Shown in pieces: positions 16,264-31,558 of a stretch of 46,847 bases of DNA. The stretch comes from Sphingomonas endophytica (GTDB lineage: Bacteria; Pseudomonadota; Alphaproteobacteria; Sphingomonadales; Sphingomonadaceae). The stretch is taken from assembly GCF_001476895.1 (NCBI RefSeq), contig NZ_LDTB01000056.1, positions 1 to 46,847 of the forward strand. Reading direction: 5' to 3'. The notes under the pieces were generated by a model. That model worked only from the letters and a program-made list of their open reading frames with translations. It ran no database searches and was not told the origin of the DNA. Position 1 is the first letter of the stretch; each line of letters opens with the position of its first letter. Both the position numbers and the translations under genes were made by a program.

Positions 16264-16986
16264 TCAGGCCTGACGGGCGATCGGCAGCGCGACACGGCGG
16301 CGACGCATCGCGGCACCGACGACGCCGAAGCCCATGATCATCATCGCCCAGGTCGCCGGCTCAGGCACACCGCCGCTCACCTCGATCTTGATCTTCCGGC
16401 GCAGCGCGTCCTCGAACGTGTTGAAGTTGGCGTTGATCGAGAACGAGCCGACCCCCGCCTGCACCGGTGCGCAGCGCGCCCCCGCGCCGATCCCGAGGCA
16501 GTTGATCTGGTCCAGGCCCTTCGCCAGCGCCGCCTGCTGCGCCGAGGCCAGCGAGCCGCCATTATCCTCGCCGTCCGTCGACACGTCGATGACCTGTCGG
16601 TCGGACTGGATCGCATTGCCGAAGATCTGATCGGTCAGCGTCGTGATGGCGGCGCCGATGTTCGTGCCGCCGCCACGCTGCTGCATCGCAGCGAGCGCCG
16701 CCTTCAGCGACGCGAAATTGGCGCTCGTGATCTCCTGCATCGTGAAGACGGTGACGACGTTCGAGCTGAACTTGACCACGCCGATCGCGACCGATCCGTC
16801 GAGCGGCAGAACCGTCGGATCGGACAATGCCGCGATATAACCCTGTTTCTGCAGGTTGAAGTCCGAAGACGTGATGCTGCCCGACTCGTCGATCGCCAGC
16901 CCCAGCTCCAGCTTGGCCGCCTGCGCCGGCGCACCGATCATCAAACCCAGCGCGGCGATGCCCGCGCTTATGCTCATCTTCGACAT
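16264..16986 (-). CDS. DUF1194-like von Willebrand A domain protein with PEP-CTERM tail
   Basis: A 240-residue exported protein. A signal peptide (1-23, GAPAQAA) leads into a von Willebrand A domain with the metal-binding motif DESGS (33-37), then GGGTNIGAAI and STDGEDN completing the MIDAS-type site. This matches DUF1194 proteins. The C-terminus (207-231) is VPEPATWAMMIMGFGVVGAA followed by MRRRR, a PEP-CTERM sorting signal of the sphingomonad WAMMI type. The protein should be processed by an exosortase and retained at or released from the surface. The start at 16986 follows a GGGAGGG ribosome site. The gene lies antisense between rplL and rpoB, which in most bacteria are adjacent. Confidence 0.88.
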   Translation of the reverse strand: MSKMSISAGIAALGLMIGAPAQAAKLELGLAIDESGSITSSDFNLQKQGYIAALSDPTVLPLDGSVAIGVVKFSSNVVTVFTMQEITSANFASLKAALAAMQQRGGGTNIGAAITTLTDQIFGNAIQSDRQVIDVSTDGEDNGGSLASAQQAALAKGLDQINCLGIGAGARCAPVQAGVGSFSINANFNTFEDALRRKIKIEVSGGVPEPATWAMMIMGFGVVGAAMRRRRVALPIARQA

Positions 16987-17492
16987 GCTCTACCCTCCCG
17001 TTGGACATGCACTGGACGTGCACCATCGTTCCTCGCCGCACGATGCGACGGACAAGCAAATACAGCCGCACGCTTCCCGCAAAGGAGCGCGACACCCGCT
17101 GACGCAAACTATGGACTCGTGCGACCGACGACCTTCACGGTTCTGCACGCTCTTCTTGGATACCAGAGCATTACTGCCCTCCCAAGCATCTTAAGTTACA
17201 ATTCATCCATTTTTCGGCAACCGTCCCCTGGACACTCGCAACCCGGTTACTGTCGGCAAGCGCCACCGGGCGCGTTCGGGTCGCGGTTGACGCTGGTGCG
17301 CCATGATCCTATATCGCGGCCAATCTCCACCGCTCCGGGATATGGCACGCCGTCGCGCAGCGTGTCGCACGAATGGGGGCATTGGAAAACAGGACGCTGA
17401 CCGGCTGCCGTCTCCCGTTGTTCGGGATCAGACGTGCGGCCTTTCAGTGTTGCTGGCGCTCGTGAATAACGGCTGACGAGGCACAAGCTTTT
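16987..17492. other. 506-bp intergenic region: divergent promoters, AT-rich island, rpoB leader
   Basis: No convincing coding region. From the left it holds the upstream region of the vWA gene, a locally AT-rich island (about 17188-17220, unusual for this genome), the rpoB promoter at 17287-17315 and a leader of about 170 nt. The leader contains an imperfect stem CGTCTCCCG...CGGGATCAGACG (about 17410-17435). A GAGG ribosome site at 17478-17481 precedes rpoB. Confidence 0.6.
17287..17315 (+). promoter_or_regulatory. Promoter of rpoB-rpoC
   Basis: TTGACG (17287-17292), then CTATAT/TATATC (17309-17315) after 16-17 nt, is the best sigma-70 match in the window. Its presence implies that rpoBC is transcribed independently of rplJL, with a 5' leader of about 170 nt. 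Confidence 0.72.
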
Positions 17493-21668
<4,176 letters not shown>

Positions 21669-21745
21669 GGTAACGGGTGCCGCATGACGAATGCGGCGCC
21701 CTCCCCGCCCCCGCCCGGACTGCCTACCCCTAGAGGGACAAAGAC

Positions 21746-26044
<4,299 letters not shown>

Positions 26045-26073
26045 TCCTCGGTCGGGCCCGCGCCTGACATGAC

Positions 26074-26107
26074 GAAGCCGCCGTCCGGGATACCGGGCGG
26101 CGGCTTC
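26074..26107 (+). terminator. Terminator of the rpoBC operon
   Basis: A 15-bp stem (GAAGCCGCCGTCCGG at 26074-26088 with CCGGGCGGCGGCTTC at 26093-26107, one G-T wobble) with a GATA loop, followed by the T-rich TTCGTT. It begins 29 nt after the rpoC stop codon. Confidence 0.85.
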
Positions 26108-26255
26108 TTCGTTGGCCGGGGGGCAAGCAAGGATCGCTGACGCTTGCACGCGCTGCACGCGCGATGATCCACGTTGCATTTGCCGCAACCGTCACGCTCG
26201 TTCACATGCCGGTCGTTCGCTGCGCCGCAGCACTTCAGCCATTAGCGAGGCCGTC

Positions 26256-26348
26256 ATGCTTTATCTGATCTATCTGATCGCGCAGTACCGCAACGACGCG
26301 CGCGCGCGCACCGCAGCCAACGACACCGACTACCGTCAGGCCGCCTGA
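26256..26348 (+). CDS. Possible 30-residue small protein with hydrophobic N-terminus
   Basis: The reading frame gives MLYLIYLIAQYRNDARARTA followed by ANDTDYRQAA. A GAGG ribosome site (26247-26250) sits 5 nt before the ATG, better placed than for many larger genes here. The first 10 residues are hydrophobic and the rest is polar and basic, as in small membrane-associated proteins. It stands alone after the rpoBC terminator and no clear promoter was found, though an inverted GTTGC...GCAAC lies at 26174-26190. No family is recognised. Confidence 0.4.
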   Translation: MLYLIYLIAQYRNDARARTAANDTDYRQAA

Positions 26349-26364
26349 CGCGATCGATCCGGGG

Positions 26365-26757
26365 TCAGCCGCCGGCCGACTTCGTGTACGGTACGAAGTC
26401 GCCCAGCAACAGCACGCCGCCCGGAATGCGGCTCATCGGGTTCATGGTCCGGACCTGATCGTTGCGGCAGAGCTGCGATCCCCATTGCTGGGTGATCAGC
26501 ACGTCATCGTCGCGCAGCGTCTCGGCGCGCGCACGCGGCACGTTGACGTATAGTTTCGATCCGACCCGCCACACGATCGCCCGCCCGGTGACGATCTGCT
26601 GCGAATTGGTGACGTTGGTCGGGATGCATTGCACCGGCGCGCCGGCCACGCGTCCTTTCAGCAGGTCGGCGAGCTGCGCATCGGGGGAGAGCCGCTTGGC
26701 CTGCGCGGGGGCGGCGAACGTGACGGACAGTGCCGCCAGAGTGAGGAGGCTTTTCAT
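26365..26757 (-). CDS. Small exported protein of unknown function
   Basis: A 130-residue protein with a clear signal peptide (MKSLLTLAALSVTFAAPAQA, residues 1-20). The mature part has two cysteines (in VQCIPTNV and SQLCRNDQ) that could form a disulfide. Otherwise it is a beta-type polar sequence ending in IPGGVLLLGDFVPYTKSAGG. The start at 26757 has a GGGAGA ribosome site. I recognise no named family; similar short periplasmic proteins are common in sphingomonads. It is divergent from the Mfd-like gene, and one arm of the symmetrical EcfG-type promoter (26857-26832) faces it with about 70 nt of leader. Confidence 0.75.
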   Translation of the reverse strand: MKSLLTLAALSVTFAAPAQAKRLSPDAQLADLLKGRVAGAPVQCIPTNVTNSQQIVTGRAIVWRVGSKLYVNVPRARAETLRDDDVLITQQWGSQLCRNDQVRTMNPMSRIPGGVLLLGDFVPYTKSAGG

Positions 26758-26829
26758 GATCGTCTCCCTGCACCATCGCCGCTGAACCGCCGCTGACCCG
26801 GTCCTGATCTGCGACAAGACGTTTGTCGC

Positions 26830-26857
26830 GGAACGTCGCGCGGCGCCGGGCCGTTCC
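26830..26857. promoter_or_regulatory. Symmetrical, potentially bidirectional EcfG-type stress promoter
   Basis: On the plus strand GGAAC (26830-26834), 17 nt, CGTT (26852-26855). On the minus strand GGAAC (26857-26853), 17 nt, CGTT (26835-26832). Both match the alphaproteobacterial EcfG consensus GGAAC-N16/17-CGTT exactly, because the element is a GGAACG...CGTTCC palindrome. Predicted start sites are near 26861 rightward (about 33 nt before the Mfd-like gene) and near 26826 leftward (about 69 nt before the exported protein gene). Confidence 0.62.
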
Positions 26858-26893
26858 CGCCGCACCCTGCCCGCCATTGCCGAAACCGCCGCG

Positions 26894-29800
26894 ATGCTTG
26901 CCGAGGCGCTGGCGCAGGGCGACCTGATCGCCGCGATGGTGGACGAGGTGCGCGCCGCGATGGTCGCGCAGGCGCTTGCCGCCGCCGCGCCCGATGCGAC
27001 CGTCATCCTCTGCCCCGGCAGCGACGCGCTGCCGGGCGAGGATGCGCCCCCTTCCCCCGCCAATGTCGGCCAGCGCGTTTCGGCACTGCGCCGCGCGCGC
27101 CGGCTGGTCGCCGAGACGCAGCGCGCACCGGTCGCGCTCATCACCACCGGCGAGGCACTGGCCCGCGCCTATCCGCCGCCCGCCGCCTTCGACTCGGTGC
27201 CGCCGACCGTCCGGCATGGCGCGGCGCTCGACCTGCCGACCTTGTTCGAGGAACTGACCGCGCTCGGCTATATCGCCGACGAGCGGGTCGACGAACCCGG
27301 TGAGGTCGCGCTGCGCGGACAGGTGCTGGACGTCTTCCCGGCCGACGCCGCGCTGCCGCTGCGGATCGAGGTCGCCAACGGAACGGTCGTGGCGCTGCGT
27401 TGCTACGACCCCGCCGACCAGCGCTCGATCGACGACATCGCCGAACGTGAGCTGGGCCGCGTCGCGGAGCCCGTGCCCGGTGACGATCGCACCACGCTGC
27501 TCGATCACCTGCCCGGCGCGCAGGTGATCGTCGATCCGGATGCCGACGAGCGCCGACGCCGCTTCCTGACGCTGGTCGCCGACGCCACGCGCCGCATGCC
27601 GCAGCGCGCGCTCCGCGATGTCGTCAACGACGCCATGTGGCAGGCCGCGCTCGCCGATCGTACCCCGATCGTCCTGACCCGCGAGGGCGAGCCCCCGCCG
27701 CGCTTCGCCGAACGCAAGGCGCCGTTGCGGGCCTTCGCCACCCTGGTCCGCAAGGAGTGTGAGGAGGGAACGCGCGTCGTCCTGCTCGGCAGCGCGCGCG
27801 ACCTGCGCTTCCTGCGCCGCCGCGTCGCCAAGGCGTTGAAGGACGACCCCGTCACCGTCGCCGACTGGCGCAAGGTCGCCAAGGCGAAACGCGGGGCGCT
27901 GCTGATGCTCGAACTCGCGGCCGATCGCGGCTTCCGGCGCGCGGGCGTGCTGGCGATCGCCGCCGCCGACCTGCTCGGCAGCCGGGCCGAACGTGAGCAG
28001 GTGGCCGGCGCCGCCACCGATACCGGGCTGTTCGAATTCGGCGAGATCCGGATCGGCGATGTCGTCGTGCACGAAGACCACGGCATCGGCGTCGTCGCCG
28101 GGCTGGAGCAGCTTCCCGACGACGGCGGCGACGCGATCCGCCTGACCTATGCCAATGACGGCGTGCGGCTGGTGCCGGTCGCGGAGGCCGATCGTCTCTG
28201 GCGCTACGGGGCGGAAGCGGATGCGGTCACGCTCGACCGGCTCGACGGGTCGAGCTGGCAGAAGCGGCGCGGCGAGATCGACGCCGCCATCGCGCAGAGC
28301 GCGCGCGACCTTACCGCGCTCGCCGCCGAACGCGCCGGGCGCGACGCCCCGGTGCTCGATCCCGATCCCGCCGCCTACGAGCGCTTCGCGTCCGGCTTCG
28401 CCTTCACCGAAACCGCCGATCAGGCGAAGGCGATCGCCGCCGTGCGCGCCGATCTCGCCGCCGGACGCGCGATGGACCGGCTGGTGATCGGCGATGTCGG
28501 CTATGGCAAGACCGAGGTGGCGCTCCGCGCCGCCGCGCTGGCGGCGCTCGCCGGGCATCAGGTCGCGGTCGCCGCCCCCACGACGGTCCTCGCCCGCCAG
28601 CATCTCGACACCTTCACCGCGCGCTTCGAGGGGACCGGGATCGAAGTCGCCGGCCTGTCCCGGCTGTCGAGCGCCGCCGAGAAGAAGCGCGTCAAAGCCG
28701 GGCTGGCCGACGGCTCGATCGGAGTGGTCGTCGGCACCGGCGCGGTCGCGGGCAAGGGCGTCGCCTACGACAGCCTCGCCCTGGTCGTGATCGACGAGGA
28801 ACAGCGGTTCGGCGCGGCGGACAAGGACAGGCTGCGCGCGCTGTCGGCGGGGCACGTCCTCACCCTGTCCGCCACCCCGATCCCGCGCACGCTGCAATCG
28901 GCGCTGGTCGGGCTCCAGCAACTGTCAGTGATCGCCACCCCGCCCGCGCGCCGCCAGCCGATCCGCACCGCGGTCAGCGCCTTCTCGCCCGAGACGCTGC
29001 GCGCCGCGCTGCTCCGCGAAAAGAGCCGGGGCGGGCAGAGCTTCGTCGTCGTGCCCCGGATCGCCGACATGGCGCCGCTCGCCGAACAACTCGGCAGGCT
29101 GGTCCCCGAACTCGACGTGCTACAGGCGCATGGCAAGCTGCCCGCCGATGACATCGACGCGGCGATGGTGCGCTTCGGGCGCGGCGACGGCGACGTGCTG
29201 CTCGCCACCAACATCATCGAGGCGGGGCTCGACGTGCCCCGCGCCAACACGATGGTGATCGCGCACGCCGACCGGTTCGGGCTGTCGCAGCTTCATCAGT
29301 TGCGCGGGCGCGTCGGTCGCGGCAGCCGGCGCGGTCAGGTGCTGCTGTTCACCGACCCGGATCATGCGATCGCGCCGCGCACGCTCAAGCGGCTCCGCAC
29401 GCTGGAGGCGTTCGACCGGCTCGGCGCCGGCTTCGCGATCAGCGCGCGCGACCTCGACATGCGCGGCGCGGGCGACCTGCTGGGCGAAACGCAGGCGGGG
29501 CACATGAAACTCATCGGCATCGACCTCTACCAGCAATTGCTGGAGGGCGCGCTGCGCCGCGCGCGCGGCGAGGAGGTCGAGCGCTGGACGCCGGAATTGC
29601 AGGTCGGGGTCGAAGGGCGCCTGCCCGAGACGTGGATTCCCGATGAGGAACTGCGCGTCACGATCTACACGCGGCTGGCGCGGATCACCGATGGCGACGC
29701 GCTCGACGCGCTGGAGGACGAACTGGAGGATCGCTTCGGCGCGATCCCGGACGAAGCGCGCACCCTGCTGGCGACCGCCCGGCTGCGCGTCGATGCGCGC

Positions 29801-29995
29801 GCGGCGGGGATCGCGAAGGTCAGCGCCGGCCCCGCCGCGCTGGCGCTGGAGCCGCACAACGGCACCGCGATCGACGCGGCGGCGTTCGGGCTGGAAGAAA
29901 AGGATCGCCGCTTCCTGCTGCGCGAACGGATCGACGATCCCCTCGCGCGGCTGGAGCGCGCCGGCGAACTGGTGCGCGAGATGGCGGAGGCGTAA
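26894..29995 (+). CDS. Mfd-like transcription-repair coupling helicase, divergent or second paralogue
   Basis: A 1033-residue relative of Mfd, which removes stalled RNA polymerase and recruits nucleotide excision repair. Order: degenerate UvrB-homology module (about 1-200, with PGSDALPGEDAPPSPANVGQ), linker, CarD-like RNA-polymerase-interacting domain (about 380-450, RIGDVVVHEDHGIGVV), RecG-like translocase (Walker A GDVGYGKTEVA near 533-543; DEEQRFG near 634-640; SATPIPRTL; HQLRGRVGRG near 800) and a C-terminal TRCF domain (about 908-1000). It is over 100 residues shorter than usual Mfd, and helicase motif II reads DEEQ instead of Mfd's DEEH. The ATG at 26894 lacks a ribosome site and no other standard start exists upstream in frame. 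It may be a stress-controlled paralogue beside a canonical mfd elsewhere. Confidence 0.85.
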   Translation: MLAEALAQGDLIAAMVDEVRAAMVAQALAAAAPDATVILCPGSDALPGEDAPPSPANVGQRVSALRRARRLVAETQRAPVALITTGEALARAYPPPAAFDSVPPTVRHGAALDLPTLFEELTALGYIADERVDEPGEVALRGQVLDVFPADAALPLRIEVANGTVVALRCYDPADQRSIDDIAERELGRVAEPVPGDDRTTLLDHLPGAQVIVDPDADERRRRFLTLVADATRRMPQRALRDVVNDAMWQAALADRTPIVLTREGEPPPRFAERKAPLRAFATLVRKECEEGTRVVLLGSARDLRFLRRRVAKALKDDPVTVADWRKVAKAKRGALLMLELAADRGFRRAGVLAIAAADLLGSRAEREQVAGAATDTGLFEFGEIRIGDVVVHEDHGIGVVAGLEQLPDDGGDAIRLTYANDGVRLVPVAEADRLWRYGAEADAVTLDRLDGSSWQKRRGEIDAAIAQSARDLTALAAERAGRDAPVLDPDPAAYERFASGFAFTETADQAKAIAAVRADLAAGRAMDRLVIGDVGYGKTEVALRAAALAALAGHQVAVAAPTTVLARQHLDTFTARFEGTGIEVAGLSRLSSAAEKKRVKAGLADGSIGVVVGTGAVAGKGVAYDSLALVVIDEEQRFGAADKDRLRALSAGHVLTLSATPIPRTLQSALVGLQQLSVIATPPARRQPIRTAVSAFSPETLRAALLREKSRGGQSFVVVPRIADMAPLAEQLGRLVPELDVLQAHGKLPADDIDAAMVRFGRGDGDVLLATNIIEAGLDVPRANTMVIAHADRFGLSQLHQLRGRVGRGSRRGQVLLFTDPDHAIAPRTLKRLRTLEAFDRLGAGFAISARDLDMRGAGDLLGETQAGHMKLIGIDLYQQLLEGALRRARGEEVERWTPELQVGVEGRLPETWIPDEELRVTIYTRLARITDGDALDALEDELEDRFGAIPDEARTLLATARLRVDARAAGIAKVSAGPAALALEPHNGTAIDAAAFGLEEKDRRFLLRERIDDPLARLERAGELVREMAEA

Positions 29996-30005
29996 TCGCT
30001 TCCTC

Positions 30006-30077
30006 CGTCATTGCGAGCATCGCGAAGCAATCCCGGACGTCCCGATGCGGCTCTGGATTGCTCCGCTCGCAATCACG
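30006..30077. repeat. Inverted-pair extragenic repeat (CGTCATTGCGAGC type)
   Basis: CGTCATTGCGAGC (30006-30018) and GCTCGCAATCACG (30065-30077) are inverse copies with one mismatch. GAAGCAATCC and GGATTGCT form an inner inverse pair. It lies between the convergent Mfd-like and FadL-like genes and would form a cruciform or two stacked hairpins. Confidence 0.6.
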
Positions 30078-30123
30078 AACGGGAGAGCGCCACCGCGGGC
30101 CCTCCCTCCCGCCTCGCCTCGCG

Positions 30124-31440
30124 TCAGAACCGCACGCGCCCGCCCAGCGACAGCACGACGGCCTTGGCATTCTCCAGCCGCCCGTTGACCAGGATCGGCG
30201 TCTGCGCGGCCGTTCCCGCATAGGCCGCCGTCCGCCGGTCGATGGTGGTGTCAGCGAAGTCGACGTAATTCGCCGCCGCGTCGATCGTGAAGTTCGGCGT
30301 CACGTCGAACGACCCGCCGACCGCATAATTCCAGCGGTTCGAATCCGGCACGCGCGCATCGCGCTCGCCGTCGCGCGTCGGAGTCAGCGCGCGCTGCACG
30401 CCCGCGCGCAGCGTCAGGCGCGGCGACACCAGATAGTCGAAGCCGCCGGCATAGCTCCAGGTGCTGCGATAATTCTCCGGGATCGCGGCATTCACCGGCG
30501 CACCCAGCCGGATCGCGTCGAACTTCTCCCAGGTATAGCGGATCGTCTGCGCGTTCAGCGTCAGCGCGTCGCTCACCTTGAACCGCCCGCCGACCATGAT
30601 CTGCGCGGGCGTGTAGAAGCGCGCCTCGACCCCGTTCAGCGAGCGGTTCTGCGTCGCCAGCGGCCCCAGCAGGCCCGACACGGTCAGGTCGCCCTTCAGC
30701 GTGTGCTCGATCGCCGACTTGTAGCTGACGCCGACCGTCGCCCAGTCGTTGTGCATCTGGAACCCGGCGCTCCAGCCCACGTCCCAGCCGTCGCCCTTCA
30801 GCGTCTGGTTGCCGTCCGCCAGCGCGGCGGACAGGTTGGGCAGCGCATTGCCCAGGCTCGCCTCGACATGCTCGACGTTCACCGCGCCGCCGACGCGCAG
30901 CCAGTCGGTGACGGCGATCGCCGCCGACGGCTGGATGTCGAAGGTGCGCAGATAGGTGCGGTCCGCACTGTACCGCGCCCAGCTGTCGCCCGGATAATCG
31001 GTGGTGAAGCTGTAGGGCGACGTCACCGCCAGCCCGACCGCCAGCCGGTCGCCCAGCGGCACCGCGATCGCGCCCGACGGCAGCACGCCCTTGTTGATCG
31101 GATCGCGCGACCGCGCCGATCCCCCGACCGGCGCGAACGTGCCGCCCGGCCGACGGATCGCGGTGCCGTTGTCGATCACGTCACCCGACGGCAGGATCGC
31201 CGAGGCGCTGACCGTCGCCTCGGCGCGGTCGATGCCCGCGATCGCCGCCGGGTTCCACCACAGCGACGCCGCGCCGGTGTCGGCCGTCTCGCCGGAAAAG
31301 GCGCGTCCCGCCGCGCGTGCGGCCTGTTCCTGAAGGTAGAAGGCCTGCGCGTGCGCGGTTCCGGCGATGGCGCTCGCGCCCGAAAGGACGGCGACCGAAA
31401 GCGCGATGCGATGACGGTTGTATGTGGAAGGGGTTTTCAT
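30124..31440 (-). CDS. FadL/OmpP1/TodX-family outer-membrane transporter
   Basis: A 438-residue outer-membrane beta-barrel for uptake of long-chain fatty acids or other hydrophobic compounds. The signal peptide ends near AGTAHAQA. The mature N-terminus has the family pattern AFYLQEQAARAAGRAFSGET...ASLWWNPAAI, including the NPA motif of the FadL hatch. The C-terminus ends in LSLGGRVRF, with the terminal Phe used for barrel assembly. The start at 31440 (MKTPSTYN) is preferred over 31452 because AGGA lies 5 nt before it. It sits 118 bp downstream of a thiolase/FadN-type operon on the same strand, fitting a role in lipid uptake for beta-oxidation. Confidence 0.9.
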   Translation of the reverse strand: MKTPSTYNRHRIALSVAVLSGASAIAGTAHAQAFYLQEQAARAAGRAFSGETADTGAASLWWNPAAIAGIDRAEATVSASAILPSGDVIDNGTAIRRPGGTFAPVGGSARSRDPINKGVLPSGAIAVPLGDRLAVGLAVTSPYSFTTDYPGDSWARYSADRTYLRTFDIQPSAAIAVTDWLRVGGAVNVEHVEASLGNALPNLSAALADGNQTLKGDGWDVGWSAGFQMHNDWATVGVSYKSAIEHTLKGDLTVSGLLGPLATQNRSLNGVEARFYTPAQIMVGGRFKVSDALTLNAQTIRYTWEKFDAIRLGAPVNAAIPENYRSTWSYAGGFDYLVSPRLTLRAGVQRALTPTRDGERDARVPDSNRWNYAVGGSFDVTPNFTIDAAANYVDFADTTIDRRTAAYAGTAAQTPILVNGRLENAKAVVLSLGGRVRF

Positions 31441-31512
31441 GGCGATCCTCATGTCTTTTTATGTCCGGGCCGGTATCCTTGCGCCGCGCAACGCTGAACG
31501 CGGGTTGAATGT

Positions 31513-31541
31513 CCCTCCGCCCCGGCCCGGCCGGCGGAGGG
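31513..31541 (-). terminator. Hairpin between the beta-oxidation operon and the FadL-like gene
   Basis: CCCTCCGCC (31513-31521) pairs with GGCGGAGGG (31533-31541) around an 11-nt GC-rich loop. It lacks a clear T-run, so it may attenuate rather than fully stop leftward transcription. Confidence 0.4.
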
Positions 31542-31558
31542 GGTTGGAAGCGACCGGA

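Noticed and set aside
16165..17400. 411-codon plus-strand frame between rplL and rpoB
   Set aside because: Opposite the vWA gene and running through its terminator and the rpoB promoter; no domain features.
26172..26255. LexA-type GTTC repeat before the 30-codon ORF
   Set aside because: The two GTTC copies near 26199 and 26217 are separated by 11 nt, not the 7 nt of alphaproteobacterial LexA sites.
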